Below are positions 27,713 to 36,815 of a stretch of 64,000 bases of DNA, piece by piece. The first letter of the stretch is position 1, and each line of letters opens with the position of its first letter. The translations under genes were made by a program, and so were the position numbers. The notes under the pieces were generated by a model. It made no database searches. It had not been told where the DNA came from and saw only the letters and a program-made list of their open reading frames with translations. Source of the stretch: Bordetella parapertussis (lineage in GTDB: Bacteria > Pseudomonadota > Gammaproteobacteria > Burkholderiales > Burkholderiaceae_B); NCBI GenBank assembly GCA_945911685.1, contig CAMEAW010000001.1, forward strand, positions 1-64,000, written 5' to 3'.

Positions 27713-28961
27713 GCGGGGTTTTTCTCCAGAACCAAAGCAAACTACACCATTGCAGCGCCGCTAAAACTCCAAGGGCGTAAGTGAGTGCTTGCGTGCGATC
27801 AAAGCCGCTTGCCACAAAGCCATCGGTGAGCACACCCAGCCCCCATTGCACAATGAAGGTGCCGGCAAAAATCATCAGATTCAGGGTGGTGAGCACACGC
27901 CCGGCAATATGACTAGGAAACTCGAGCGCGGTTTGGGTTTGCAGCAAAAACATTGCGGGCACTGCTAAGGCGATCAATGGCCAAAGCAACCAGGCCGACT
28001 CTGTCTGCCAGAGGGGGAGGGCCGTGAAGCAGAGCGTCAGCCATAGCAGCCCAAGCGACGACTGTTTGAATAATGAGGCACCACGCTTGACCAACCATGG
28101 GCTCAACACACCCATGGCAAGGTACGACGCCAGGATTGTCGCGTTTAGGTAGAGCAAGATTTGACTGGCTTGTTCGGCGGTCATGCTCAGCGCTTGCGTG
28201 AGCCACGGCCCCACCCACAGGGTTTGCAGCGCGACAAAGCCACCAATGATCAAAATAGAGGCCGGTATTGCGCGTAGCATGGTCGGATGTTGGCACAATG
28301 AAAAAAAGCTGTCTGAGTCGGCTGTCGTGCCCGCTTGGGCGCTTGTCTGCCGGTCGTAGTCGCCTGTTAAAAAGAACACCAAACCCGCTGAGATCAACAG
28401 CCCAACGCTGGCGATACTAAAGACATGTCGCCATCCTAGGGCCTCTGCAAGCAAGAGAGCAGGCTGAGCCGCAATCAAGGCGCCACCCGTGCCCGCCACC
28501 AACATGCACATCACTAGGCGCGCTTGTTGCTCGGGCGGGTAGCAACGCCTGAAATACGAATAAGAAGCCATTAAACAGGCCGAAACCCCAATACCAATCA
28601 GGATGCGGCCCAAAAATAGTATCCAAAGGGATTGCCCCACCGCGATCAAGAGCGAGCCTAACGCGGCCACCAATAAGAGCGCGGCTTCAGTTCGACGTGC
28701 GCCGTGGCGGTCGAGCCAGATCCCTACCGGAATCTGCATAATCCCAAAGGCTAAAAAGTAGGCCGATGAGAACCAACCGAGAGCACTGTTCGATAGGCTG
28801 AGGTCGTTGGCCAGAAAAGGGGCGAGCGCGGCATTGACCGCGCGCAGTGCGTACGACAAAAAGTAGCCAGAGGCGAAGGCTAAAAAAACCCTGACGGCTA
28901 AAAACCCAGATAAATAGGTGGGGGATTGGGTCTGCGCGCTCGCGGTCACTGTGGATGTCAT
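27693..28961 (-). CDS. Major facilitator superfamily transporter
   Basis: A 422-residue protein with about 12 membrane helices. The loop 2-3 signature appears as G-I-W-L-D-R-H-G-A-R-R-T (about 82-93), and the first half also has G-R-I-L-I-G-I-G. A charged cytoplasmic loop (DYDRQTSAQAG) separates the halves. Residues typical of drug/proton antiporters cannot be assigned, so the substrate is open. It is the first gene of the run with the unknown protein, Nudix, aat and bpt, and lies just downstream of tRNA-Cys on the same strand. Confidence 0.88.
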   Translation of the reverse strand: MTSTVTASAQTQSPTYLSGFLAVRVFLAFASGYFLSYALRAVNAALAPFLANDLSLSNSALGWFSSAYFLAFGIMQIPVGIWLDRHGARRTEAALLLVAALGSLLIAVGQSLWILFLGRILIGIGVSACLMASYSYFRRCYPPEQQARLVMCMLVAGTGGALIAAQPALLLAEALGWRHVFSIASVGLLISAGLVFFLTGDYDRQTSAQAGTTADSDSFFSLCQHPTMLRAIPASILIIGGFVALQTLWVGPWLTQALSMTAEQASQILLYLNATILASYLAMGVLSPWLVKRGASLFKQSSLGLLWLTLCFTALPLWQTESAWLLWPLIALAVPAMFLLQTQTALEFPSHIAGRVLTTLNLMIFAGTFIVQWGLGVLTDGFVASGFDRTQALTYALGVLAALQWCSLLWFWRKTPHGSIGT

Positions 28962-28991
28962 CGATTGGCTTTGACAAGAAGTACAACTTAC

Positions 28992-29065
28992 TGGAGGCGC
29001 AACCCGGAATCGAACCGAGCTTGACGGATTTGCAATCCGCTACATAACCACTCTGCCATTGCGCC
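28992..29065 (-). tRNA. tRNA-Cys (GCA)
   Basis: 74 bases including an encoded CCA. The acceptor pairs GGCGCAA with TTGCGCC. The anticodon arm is GCGGA-TTGCAAA-TCCGT, with anticodon GCA at plus-strand 29031-29033, and the T-loop GTTCGAT is standard. It reads toward the MFS gene. Confidence 0.97.
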
Positions 29066-29109
29066 ACAAATGCTGAACTTGTCGGAGGGCGATGATACTA
29101 CAAAAGGGG

Positions 29110-29142
29110 ATTGCACTTTAATTGCACTTTAATTACACTCAA
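29110..29142 (+). repeat. 11-bp tandem repeat, three copies, upstream of Bug gene
   Basis: ATTGCACTTTA occurs at 29110-29120 and again at 29121-29131, followed by the diverged ATTACACTCAA at 29132-29142. The 11-base step is close to one DNA helical turn, so the copies face the same side. It lies about 90 bases before the Bug receptor start and after tRNA-Cys. A binding-site array is possible. Confidence 0.75.
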
Positions 29143-29230
29143 AATGTACCTAAAGCGTAGCTTAAGCTAGCAACATGCTAGGGTTGCCTGTCGATGATGG
29201 GCCACGCACAAACAATATTGAGGCACAGCA

Positions 29231-30211
29231 ATGACATTTAACAAGCGCAGGGCGATTTTGCAGGCGGGTTTGGGCTCTTTGGGCTTGGCTGCATGGCCAG
29301 CCTGGTCTCAAGCCGATTGGCCCTCTAAAGCAATTATGGTCATTGTGCCTTTTCCGGCAGGTGGCGGAACCGACGCCTTCGCGCGACCCATTTCGGCAGT
29401 CATGTCAAAGTCGTTGGGCAAACAGTTGGTGCTCGATAACCGCGGCGGTGCAGGCGGCAATCTGGGTGCAACCTTGGCCGCGCGTGCAACGCCCGATGGC
29501 TATAACTGGTTCATGGGTGCAGTCCATCACGCGATCGCACCTTCGATGTACCCAAACCTTGAGTACAGCCTAGAAAAAGACTTTATACCGATTGCAATGG
29601 TGGCACGCGTTCCGCAAGTGCTGGTGGTCAACCCTAAAAAGGTGTCTGGCGACTTCAAGGCTTTTCTTGAAACAGCAAAGGCTAATCCTGGCAAATTGAA
29701 CTACGGTTCGGCCGGCAGTGGTACCTCACACCATTTGGCCGGTGAGTTGTTCAAAATTCAGTCAAAAACTGACATCACGCATATCCCTTACAAGGGCGCG
29801 GGCCCAGCCTTGCAAGGCTTGCTGGCCGGTGATGTAGATATGATGTTCGACGGCTTAGGCTCGTCTGCGCAACATATCAAGGCTGGCAGGCTGAATGCCC
29901 TGATGGTGGCGGGTAATGTGCGCAATCCTGCAATACCTGATGTACCGTGCGCCGCCGAACTGGGCTTTCCTGATTACAACGTCACAACGTGGTACGGTAT
30001 TTGGGCGCCTAAAGGCACGCCACCCGAGGCGCAGGCTCGCATGTTGGCCGAGCTCAAAAAACTGCCGTTGGATGCTTTGATCAAAGACGGCTGGGCTGCA
30101 AATGGCGCCGAGTTTCCAGATCTAACAGGCGCTGCATTCGGTGCGTTTGTCACAGCCGAAATCAAACGTTGGGCCGAAGTGGTCAAAACGTCTGGGGCCA
30201 AGCTCGATTGA
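29231..30211 (+). CDS. Bug/TctC-family periplasmic solute-binding protein
   Basis: A 326-residue receptor. The N-terminus MTFNKRRAILQAGLGSLGLA then AWPAWSQA is an export signal starting with K-R-R, which could be Tat-like (R-R-A-I-L-Q) or Sec. The mature start W-P-S-K-A-I-M-V-I-V-P-F-P-A-G-G-G-T-D and the R-G-G-A-G-G-N-L-G segment mark the Bug family. It is an orphan with no TctA/TctB gene beside it. The ligand is unknown; the family binds aliphatic or aromatic carboxylates and some amides. Confidence 0.92.
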   Translation: MTFNKRRAILQAGLGSLGLAAWPAWSQADWPSKAIMVIVPFPAGGGTDAFARPISAVMSKSLGKQLVLDNRGGAGGNLGATLAARATPDGYNWFMGAVHHAIAPSMYPNLEYSLEKDFIPIAMVARVPQVLVVNPKKVSGDFKAFLETAKANPGKLNYGSAGSGTSHHLAGELFKIQSKTDITHIPYKGAGPALQGLLAGDVDMMFDGLGSSAQHIKAGRLNALMVAGNVRNPAIPDVPCAAELGFPDYNVTTWYGIWAPKGTPPEAQARMLAELKKLPLDALIKDGWAANGAEFPDLTGAAFGAFVTAEIKRWAEVVKTSGAKLD

Positions 30212-30222
30212 GGCAGTTGTTG

Positions 30223-30657
30223 TTAGTCTTTTGAGCAAGCGGCTGCAATTAGCGCTTGCGCCAAGGTGACCTTGTATAGCGCCTCGGCGACGGTCGTGGG
30301 GTAGATCGGTACCCAGTTGGTATCGATCGAACTGCCGACTTGTACGCCCGTGCCCTTAGGGCCTTCATAAAAGGTTCGGCGCAGCGACTGGTGTGACGGG
30401 ATGTTGCAATCAACCTGATATTCGTGAATCGAGGACAGCGAGGGCTTGTTGTTGATCAACAGAGGCTTGACGTCGTCGTACATCGCCCAGATGGTGACAA
30501 ATTTTCTGTCCTTTTTTTTGCTGGCCAGGTCGACATATAAGCTTCTGTTGACCGTGGCATTTGAGGCAATTTCAACCCATTCGGCTTGGGCAGCCGTACT
30601 GCTCAGAAAACTCAGCGCGACGCAAAGCAAAGCCTTCAAAGTGCGCTGCCGAAGCAA
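30223..30657 (-). CDS. Exported protein, surface-adhesin-E-like, hypothetical
   Basis: The mature part of about 120 residues begins after a signal peptide (LRQRTLKALLCVALSFLSST, AAQA then EW). The fold hints are W-V-E-I-A-S-N-A-T-V-N-R-S-L-Y-V-D, an I-W-A-M-Y-D-D segment, and S-S-I-H-E-Y-Q-V-D-C, which together resemble the surface-adhesin E-like small proteins. Two cysteines (about 90 and 142) could form a disulfide. The start is unclear: no ATG is in frame, so I chose TTG at 30657 directly ahead of the signal peptide, while the frame is open to 30768. Function unknown. Confidence 0.6.
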   Translation of the reverse strand: MLRQRTLKALLCVALSFLSSTAAQAEWVEIASNATVNRSLYVDLASKKKDRKFVTIWAMYDDVKPLLINNKPSLSSIHEYQVDCNIPSHQSLRRTFYEGPKGTGVQVGSSIDTNWVPIYPTTVAEALYKVTLAQALIAAACSKD

Positions 30658-30820
30658 GCTGTCTTGATGCTTTTTATCAAGGGGAGGACGAATGCAGGGG
30701 GGTATAGGCAAAGAACTCAAGGTGTTCGCCTCTAGCAGTGAAGTGAGGTGCAGTGTCGGTGACTGCAAACAATTTCTGCGACTAACTGAAAACTGCTGAT
30801 GACTTGAATCCAGAAAAATC

Positions 30821-30896
30821 TGGAGCGGGAGAAGAGTCTCGAACTCTCGACCTCAACCTTGGCAAGGTTGCGCTCTACCAACTGAGCTACTCCCGC
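30821..30896 (-). tRNA. tRNA-Gly (GCC)
   Basis: 76 bases including an encoded CCA. The acceptor pairs GCGGGAG with CTCCCGC. The anticodon arm is CAACC-TTGCCAA-GGTTG, with anticodon GCC at plus-strand 30861-30863. The D-loop AGCTCAGTTGGTAGAGC and T-loop GTTCGAG are regular. It is divergent from murB. Confidence 0.97.
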
Positions 30897-30953
30897 TTTG
30901 AAACTGCTGTACCATTCACAACGTCAGCGACTATAGCATACATATACCCCACC

Positions 30954-32042
30954 ATGTCAAATCAATCCTTGCAAAAGGGCTCACATTCGTTGAGCGCGCA
31001 GGTTCAAGACTTGACGCCGTTTAATACTTTGCATTTGACGTGTCGGGCCGAGCAAGTGGTGGCCCTGGAAAGTCTTGAACAGCTGGCCGAACTCGGTCGT
31101 CAACTTGTTCAAGCGCCTGAGTTTTTAGTGTTGGGAGGGGGCAGTAATGTGATTTTGCCCAGCACGCTCTCGTCGTTGGTGGTACGTGTGGCGCTCAAAG
31201 GTATAGCGCAGGTAGAAAGCGCCGCCGATCATTGGCTGATCGATGTGGCGGCCGGTGAAAACTGGCACGACTGGGTGGTCACTGCCACGGCACGCGGCTG
31301 GTGGGGCCTTGAAAATCTTGGGTTGATACCGGGCACAGTGGGGGCTGCGCCGGTTCAAAATATTGGCGCCTACGGTGTTGAGTTGTGTCAACGCCTTGAC
31401 TCAGTCACGGCCTGGCACGTCGCCGCACAAAAGTATGTCACCTTGTCGCGCGCAGAATGCGAGTTTGGCTACCGCGATAGTATTTTTAAACGCGCCAGGC
31501 GCGGTGAGTGGCTGATTGTTTCAGTGCGCTTTGCGTTGCCCAAGGCTTGGCAGCCCGTGCTGACCTATCCCGATCTGGCCAAGCATCCGCAGATTGCCTT
31601 GGCTTCACAGCCCGTGACACCACAGGCCTCAAATACAGCAACAGCACAGGCCGTGACAGCACAGGCTGTGCTAGACGCCGTCTGCGACATTCGTCGCCGC
31701 AAACTGCCAGACCCTGCAGTACTGGGCAATGCGGGCAGCTTTTTTAAAAATCCAGTGGTGTCTGCAGCACAACACGTGGCGCTGCAAGCGCGCTTCGCGC
31801 AGCTCGTGTCCTATCCTCAGCAGGGGGGCGGCTTTAAATTGGCCGCTGGCTGGTTAATAGAGCACTGTGGCTTCAAGGGCTTAAGAGCAGGCGCAGTAGG
31901 CGTGCACGCCCAGCAGGCCTTGGTGTTGGTCAATTACGGCGGTGCCCAAGCCGACGAACTGCTCGCGCTGGCACACTCAATTATTCATGCCGTACAGAAA
32001 ACCTTTGACGTGCTGCTGGAAATTGAACCGGTGATCGTTTGA
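30954..32042 (+). CDS. murB: UDP-N-acetylenolpyruvoylglucosamine reductase
   Basis: A 362-residue FAD enzyme that makes UDP-MurNAc by reducing the enolpyruvyl intermediate in peptidoglycan synthesis. The type I family features are present: F-L-V-L-G-G-G-S-N-V, then the active-site region G-L-E-N-L-G-L-I-P-G-T-V-G-A-A-P-V-Q-N-I-G-A-Y-G, Y-R-D-S-I-F-K, and the late G-N-A-G-S-F-F-K-N-P. The ATG at 30954 begins the homologous part; the open frame goes further up but runs through the tRNA-Gly gene. There is no obvious Shine-Dalgarno site. Between about residues 215 and 240 a low-complexity TAQAV-rich insert interrupts the protein. Confidence 0.93.
   Translation: MSNQSLQKGSHSLSAQVQDLTPFNTLHLTCRAEQVVALESLEQLAELGRQLVQAPEFLVLGGGSNVILPSTLSSLVVRVALKGIAQVESAADHWLIDVAAGENWHDWVVTATARGWWGLENLGLIPGTVGAAPVQNIGAYGVELCQRLDSVTAWHVAAQKYVTLSRAECEFGYRDSIFKRARRGEWLIVSVRFALPKAWQPVLTYPDLAKHPQIALASQPVTPQASNTATAQAVTAQAVLDAVCDIRRRKLPDPAVLGNAGSFFKNPVVSAAQHVALQARFAQLVSYPQQGGGFKLAAGWLIEHCGFKGLRAGAVGVHAQQALVLVNYGGAQADELLALAHSIIHAVQKTFDVLLEIEPVIV
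31641..31670 (+). repeat. 15-bp in-frame tandem duplication inside murB
   Basis: ACAGCACAGGCCGTG (31641-31655) is followed directly by ACAGCACAGGCTGTG (31656-31670), with looser copies just upstream (from about 31605). It encodes the repeated T-A-Q-A-V stretch in a linker of MurB. A length multiple of three preserves the frame. Confidence 0.75.
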
Positions 32043-32158
32043 GTGATCTTAAAGAAACCGCCGAGCGCGTCGACTCAGACACGCCCAGACGATCCGCTAG
32101 CTCTGCTGATGACCTGAGCGCTAGGGTATTACGTTAACTTTGCGTTGAAGCGCGGAGT

Positions 32159-32953
32159 TTACAGACCAAGAACAGTCTGCATATCAAACAAACCTACTTT
32201 TTTATCTTTTAAAAAGCGAGCTGCACGCAAGCTGCCTTCGGCGTAGCCCGCGCGACTGCTTGAGCGATGTGTGATTTCGATGCGCTCACCGATACCGCAA
32301 AAATAGACAGTATGGTCACCCACGATGTCACCGCCCCGCACGACTGAAAATCCGATCGTGCCAGTTTCACGGGGCCCGGTGTGACCCTCGCGTGTCCAGG
32401 TGGCGATGTCATCGAGGGGCTTGCCCCAAGCTTGAGCAACGGTTTCGCCCATTTTGAGTGCCGTGCCCGAGGGCGCATCAACTTTGTGGTGGTGATGTGC
32501 TTCAAAAACTTCGACGTCGTAGCCTGAGTTGAGAATACGCGCCGCCATATCTAGCAATTTGAGGGTTGCATTGACGCCAACGCTCATGTTTGGCGCAAAC
32601 ACCACACCAATTTTTTTTGCCGCCTGGGCGATGGCGGCTTTGCCTGCATCGTCAAAACCCGTCGTGCCAATGACCATGTTGACGCCGTACTGCACGCAGG
32701 CCGTCAAGTGCAACAGCGAGCCTTCGGGTCGAGTGAAATCTATCAGGCAGTCGGCATCTTTGAGTGCTGAAAGCTGCTCTGAAATGAGCACACCGCTAGG
32801 CTTGCCTAAAAAGGCGCAGGCGTCTTGACCGATCATGGGCGAGCCGGCGACATCAAGCGCCGCCGCGAGGCAAAGATCGGTTGACTGAGACACCGACTCA
32901 ATCAGCATGCGGCCCATGCGGCCACTGGCACCAGCAATTGCAATACGCATCAT
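32159..32953 (-). CDS. dapB: 4-hydroxy-tetrahydrodipicolinate reductase
   Basis: A 264-residue NAD(P)H enzyme of the lysine/diaminopimelate pathway. The Rossmann motif [10 protein letters not shown] lies at about 6-15. The catalytic [13 protein letters not shown] block is at about 153-165, and [10 protein letters not shown] precedes it. Two adjacent ATG codons exist (32953 and 32950), and the first has AGG about ten bases upstream. It follows bamE on the minus strand, separated by 24 bases, so the two likely form an operon. Diaminopimelate goes into the peptidoglycan peptide. Confidence 0.95.
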   Translation of the reverse strand: MMRIAIAGASGRMGRMLIESVSQSTDLCLAAALDVAGSPMIGQDACAFLGKPSGVLISEQLSALKDADCLIDFTRPEGSLLHLTACVQYGVNMVIGTTGFDDAGKAAIAQAAKKIGVVFAPNMSVGVNATLKLLDMAARILNSGYDVEVFEAHHHHKVDAPSGTALKMGETVAQAWGKPLDDIATWTREGHTGPRETGTIGFSVVRGGDIVGDHTVYFCGIGERIEITHRSSSRAGYAEGSLRAARFLKDKKVGLFDMQTVLGL

Positions 32954-32977
32954 GAGATATTTACCTAAAAGGAGTGA

Positions 32978-33553
32978 TTAACGCAGCGGCACCGGAGCGT
33001 CTTCGGGGGCGCCTGGCAAGGCCTGAGGATCACTGAGCGGTGCCCCGTTTACAGACTGCATCTGATCAATGTTGACCCCAGGGATCAGTTGAACCGCGGC
33101 TGAGCCGTCGTTATTCAGACGCTCGTTATCAAGTTTGATTTGTTTGTCTTCTCGCACTGTGATGCCGACTTCATCGCGCGCAATTTGAAAAGGTTGAAGC
33201 TCGGGTTGTTCTTCGCCGCGCCAGCTTTCTAGCTGAGCGCCGTTAAAGAAAATTGTCAACGTGCGCTCTTCGATTTTGCCAGTACCTGCGCGATAGAAAT
33301 AGGGGTAATCCCAGCGGTTACTGTGCAACGCGCTCGTGAGCATCGGTGTGCCCAAGGCAAACCGTACTTGTTCGCGTGTCATGCCAGGGCGCAGCAGGCT
33401 GACTTGGTCTTTGGTGATCCAGTTGCCTTGTTGAACGCTGACTTTATACGGAAAGCCAAAGCGATTTGAGCTACAACCGGCCGCGGCAACGACCAGCAGG
33501 GCGAGCGCCACGCCCGTGCGCAGGTGCAAAGCGAAAGTATGAAACTTGACCAC
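32978..33553 (-). CDS. bamE: Outer-membrane protein assembly factor BamE
   Basis: A 191-residue lipoprotein subunit of the BAM complex (SmpA/OmlA family). The signal peptide ends in the lipobox A-A-A-G-C with C27 as the acylated residue. The family core is V-Q-Q-G-N-W-I-T, then L-R-P-G-M-T-R-E-Q-V and the F-A-L-G-T-P-M-L segment. The C-terminal half beyond the core is longer than in E. coli (113 residues) and proline-rich near the end, which is usual for betaproteobacterial BamE. The GTG start has GAGG six bases before it. It is divergent from fur, as in many relatives. Confidence 0.94.
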   Translation of the reverse strand: MVKFHTFALHLRTGVALALLVVAAAGCSSNRFGFPYKVSVQQGNWITKDQVSLLRPGMTREQVRFALGTPMLTSALHSNRWDYPYFYRAGTGKIEERTLTIFFNGAQLESWRGEEQPELQPFQIARDEVGITVREDKQIKLDNERLNNDGSAAVQLIPGVNIDQMQSVNGAPLSDPQALPGAPEDAPVPLR

Positions 33554-33699
33554 TGCGAACCTCTATCGGATAAACAGCCAAAGACGGTATCATAAAGGTT
33601 TACGCGGTCAAACGTTGCTCTCTCACACGGTCTTGCAGATTTTTTTGGCGATTTTGTCAAAAATCCACAAGGATTCAGAGCTAAAACGAGGAATTGCCG

Positions 33700-34125
33700 A
33701 TGTACACCGAAAACGACCCGAACGATCTTAAAAATGTGGGCCTTAAGGCAACGTTTCCACGTCTAAAAATACTGGATATTTTTCGTAAATCCGGGGCGCG
33801 TCATCTAAGCGCCGAAGACGTTTATCGCGCGTTAATTGGCGAGAGCATCGATATTGGTCTCGCCACCGTGTACCGCGTATTAACGCAGTTTGAGCAGGCT
33901 GGCATTTTGGCACGTAGCCAGTTTGACGGCGGTAAGGCAATTTTTGAACTCAATGATGGCGATCACCACGATCATCTGATTTGTACGCATTGTGGCAAGG
34001 TGGCTGAATTTACCGACGCCGATATCGAAAAACGGCAACATAAGGTCGCGCGTGACAATGGCTTTATTTTAGAAAGCCATGCGATGGTGTTGTATGGGGT
34101 CTGTACCACCTGTCACGCTGCTTAG
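33700..34125 (+). CDS. fur: Ferric uptake regulator Fur
   Basis: A 141-residue metal-dependent repressor of iron uptake genes. The N-terminal winged helix has L-A-T-V-Y-R-V-L (54-61). The metal-site ligands H89, H90, D91, H92 lie before C95-x-x-C98, and C135-x-x-C138 closes the C-terminus, so the structural zinc site looks complete. The ATG at 33700 is preceded by GAGGA seven bases away, so the TTG at 33694 is not needed. It is divergent from bamE (146-base gap). I do not see a clear Fur box in front of it. Confidence 0.95.
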   Translation: MYTENDPNDLKNVGLKATFPRLKILDIFRKSGARHLSAEDVYRALIGESIDIGLATVYRVLTQFEQAGILARSQFDGGKAIFELNDGDHHDHLICTHCGKVAEFTDADIEKRQHKVARDNGFILESHAMVLYGVCTTCHAA

Positions 34126-34208
34126 CGCGCATCGCTCAGCGTTGGCATACTTGCCCTGTTTGTGGGGTAGAAGTATGGATGGTATCTGCCGCGAAAGTGT
34201 CAGGGTGT

Positions 34209-35852
34209 TTAAGGCTGTAATAATTCTTTTGCGTGTTCGCGCGTGGTGCTGGTGATTTTGATCCCGCCCAACATGCGGGCGACTTCTTCGATGCGTTCGG
34301 GCGGTGGCAGCAAAGCAATACTTGATTGCGTTTTGCCTTTGACATTTTGTTTGCTGACTTGAAAATGTTGTTGCGCTCGCGCAGCAACTTGGGGCAAATG
34401 GGTCACGCAAAGTACTTGATGGCGTACGCCGAGTTCGCGTAATAAATTACCGACCACCTCGGCCACCGCGCCACCAATGCCACTATCGACCTCATCAAAA
34501 ATCAGGGTAGGCACACGCGCGGCACGACTGGCAATGACCGAGAGCGCCAATGAAATACGGGCGAGTTCGCCGCCTGAGGCTACCTTTGCCAGGGGGCGGG
34601 GTGTGCTACCGGCGTGGCCTGCCACTAAAAATTCAATCTGGTCTTGTCCGTGACTGGCGGCTGGGCATGCGTGCATCGCGACGCTGAATTGGCCGCCTTC
34701 CATGGCCAGCGTTTGCATGGCCTTGCTGACCTGTTTGCCTAGGTCAACAGCAGCCTTCCCGCGCGCCACTGACAATAGGCGGGCTGCGGCCTCGTACTCT
34801 GAGCGTCGTGCGGCAGCTTGGGCGCGCAAGGCTTCGATGTCGCTTGAGGATTGGAGTGTCTCGAGTTCGGTTTTGAGCGTTTGCTCGAGGTGATATAGAT
34901 CGTCAGGTTCGGTCTTAAATTTGCGCGCCAATTCAAAAATCGCGCGCATTCTGTTGTCTAGCACCGCGAGGCGTGCCGGGTCGAGTTCGGCGCGCGACAC
35001 ATAGTCATTGAGGTCGGACACCGCCTCACTGACCGTAATTCGGGCCGAGTCAAGCGCGTCGTAGACGGTTTTTAAGTTGGCGTCGTGGCGTAGCAGCTGG
35101 CCGATGCGTTGCACGGCCGCGCCTAACTGGTGCTGTATTGAGGCATCGTCATCATCGAGCGTAGCCAGTGTCTGGGCCGCGCCGTCTAACAGCGACTGAC
35201 CATTTGCTAAACGGGTGTGCTCGGCAGAAACGTCGGCCCATTCGGTGACACCAAGCGATAGGCGCGCGAGCTCGCTGGTTTGCCATTCAAGCCGTTCACG
35301 CGCTTGCGCCAAGGTGCTTGCATCTTGCTCAGATACCGCCAGCTGTTTCTCAACGGCGCGCCAGGCTTTAAAGGCTAGGGCGGTGGTTTGTCGCAGAGGC
35401 TGAAGATTGCCGTGGGCATCAAGTAGGTCGCGTTGATTATCGGCCCGCAACAAGCTTTGGTGGGCGTGCTGGCCATGGATATCGATCAGTTGCTCGCCAA
35501 TTTCGCGCAGTTGCGCGATGGTCACCACCGAGCCATTGACGTAGGCCCGGCTGCGGCCCTGCGCATCAATGACACGACGCAAGACCAGCTCATGTTCAGC
35601 GTGTAAATCATGTTCAGTGAGCCACTCTATAAGCGTGGCAGGGGTTTCAAACACCGCGCTGATTTCAGCTCGGCTGGCCCCTTCGCGCAACACGGATGAA
35701 TCAGCGCGCTCGCCAAGAGTGAGTGCCAGGGCATCGATCAATATGGATTTACCAGCGCCGGTTTCGCCCGAAAAAACAGTAAACCCTGCCTCAAAATTAA
35801 TGTCGGCTTCGGTGACGATGACAAAGTCGCGAATGTGTAAGCCACGTAGCAT
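34209..35852 (-). CDS. recN: DNA repair protein RecN
   Basis: A 547-residue SMC-like ATPase that acts in double-strand-break repair. The Walker A is G-E-T-G-A-G-K-S (about 30-37), followed by I-L-I-D-A-L. A long central helical coiled-coil region carries many heptad leucines. The C-terminal half has S-G-G-E-L-A-R-I-S-L-A-L as signature, the Walker B L-I-F-D-E-V-D-S-G-I-G, and the V-T-H-L-P-Q-V-A switch. It is downstream of nadK (4-base gap) and convergent with fur. I see no clear LexA site ahead of the operon. Confidence 0.95.
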   Translation of the reverse strand: MLRGLHIRDFVIVTEADINFEAGFTVFSGETGAGKSILIDALALTLGERADSSVLREGASRAEISAVFETPATLIEWLTEHDLHAEHELVLRRVIDAQGRSRAYVNGSVVTIAQLREIGEQLIDIHGQHAHQSLLRADNQRDLLDAHGNLQPLRQTTALAFKAWRAVEKQLAVSEQDASTLAQARERLEWQTSELARLSLGVTEWADVSAEHTRLANGQSLLDGAAQTLATLDDDDASIQHQLGAAVQRIGQLLRHDANLKTVYDALDSARITVSEAVSDLNDYVSRAELDPARLAVLDNRMRAIFELARKFKTEPDDLYHLEQTLKTELETLQSSSDIEALRAQAAARRSEYEAAARLLSVARGKAAVDLGKQVSKAMQTLAMEGGQFSVAMHACPAASHGQDQIEFLVAGHAGSTPRPLAKVASGGELARISLALSVIASRAARVPTLIFDEVDSGIGGAVAEVVGNLLRELGVRHQVLCVTHLPQVAARAQQHFQVSKQNVKGKTQSSIALLPPPERIEEVARMLGGIKITSTTREHAKELLQP

Positions 35853-35855
35853 GGG

Positions 35856-36755
35856 CTATTCGGCCTCAGTGCCCGAGCGGGGCATGCGGTTCCAGTCAAG
35901 TTTGCGGCGTAGGGTCGAGAAAAAACTGTAGCCTGCGGGATGTAAAAATCGAATGTGATGCGGGGCACGCTGCACCACAATCCGATCGCTGGGCATCAGG
36001 TCAGACCAAGTTTGCATATCAAAGTGCACGCTTGCCCCCCCTTCGCTGCGGCCCATCGCAGTCAGCGTCATGTTTAACACCCCGTTAGCCGGGATCACAA
36101 TCGGACGATTTGAAAGTGTTTGCGGCGCAACGGGCACTAAGACCATGGCGCTGACCTCAGGGTGCAAAATTGGGCCAGCCGACGACAAAGCATAGGCGGT
36201 TGACCCCGTTGGGGTCGCCACAATCAGGCCATCTGCCCGCTGGGTGTACATGTAGGTGCCGTTTACCTCAACGCGCACTTCAATCATGCCACCGCGCCCC
36301 GAGCGGTTTAACACCACGTCATTCAGCGCGGTTGCCGCAAACATTTGCTCGGTGCCGCGCCAAACGGTGGCGCTTAGCAGCATGCGCGTCTCGGTTTCGT
36401 AGCGGCCTTGCAATAAATCGGTGAGCGCTTCAGTCGAATGTTGCAGAGGGATATCAGTGATAAAGCCTAAGCGTCCGTGATTGATCCCGACCACAGGCAC
36501 GTCAAAGGGCGCCAAATGGCGAGCTGCCCCCAACATAGTGCCGTCGCCACCCATCACAATGGCAAGGTTGGCTTGTTGTCCAATTTCGGCAAAGCTGGCG
36601 GCTGGGTATTCGGTCAAACCTGTTTGCCGCGCGGTATCCGCCTCGACTAAGACCTGAGAGCCTTCTTTGGCCAACAGCGTTGCCAGAGCGCGCAGGGGAG
36701 CGTGCAGGCCTGAATCCTGATAACGACCAACAAGAGCAATAATAGGGAAATGCAT
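35856..36755 (-). CDS. nadK: NAD kinase
   Basis: A 299-residue enzyme that makes NADP from NAD and ATP. It has the diphosphate-binding G-G-D-G-T motif (in V-M-G-G-D-G-T-M-L-G-A-A-R), then a G-I-N-H-G-R-L-G-F-I-T-D-I block and T-P-T-G-S-T-A-Y, all standard. The ATG at 36755 gives M-H-F-P-I-I-A-L-V-G-R-Y, matching close relatives as I remember them. The ATG at 36764 would add three residues, and both are possible. It is divergent from hrcA and is followed by recN. Confidence 0.95.
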   Translation of the reverse strand: MHFPIIALVGRYQDSGLHAPLRALATLLAKEGSQVLVEADTARQTGLTEYPAASFAEIGQQANLAIVMGGDGTMLGAARHLAPFDVPVVGINHGRLGFITDIPLQHSTEALTDLLQGRYETETRMLLSATVWRGTEQMFAATALNDVVLNRSGRGGMIEVRVEVNGTYMYTQRADGLIVATPTGSTAYALSSAGPILHPEVSAMVLVPVAPQTLSNRPIVIPANGVLNMTLTAMGRSEGGASVHFDMQTWSDLMPSDRIVVQRAPHHIRFLHPAGYSFFSTLRRKLDWNRMPRSGTEAE

Positions 36756-36815
36756 AGGTTTCATAATCTGCGAGAATCTGCTCGATTATAGGGTCGACAA
36801 AGGTAAAATAGGGCA

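Noticed and set aside
30804-30953. Upstream extension of murB through the tRNA-Gly region
   Set aside because: The frame crosses a complete tRNA gene on the other strand, and MurB homology begins at the ATG at 30954.
33554-33699. Fur box in the bamE/fur spacer
   Set aside because: No match to the 19-base GATAATGATAATCATTATC pattern is visible, so autoregulation by Fur is not supported.
36765-36815. CIRCE element in front of hrcA
   Set aside because: No TTAGCACTC-N9-GAGTGCTAA inverted repeat is visible in the short nadK/hrcA spacer or near grpE and dnaK.
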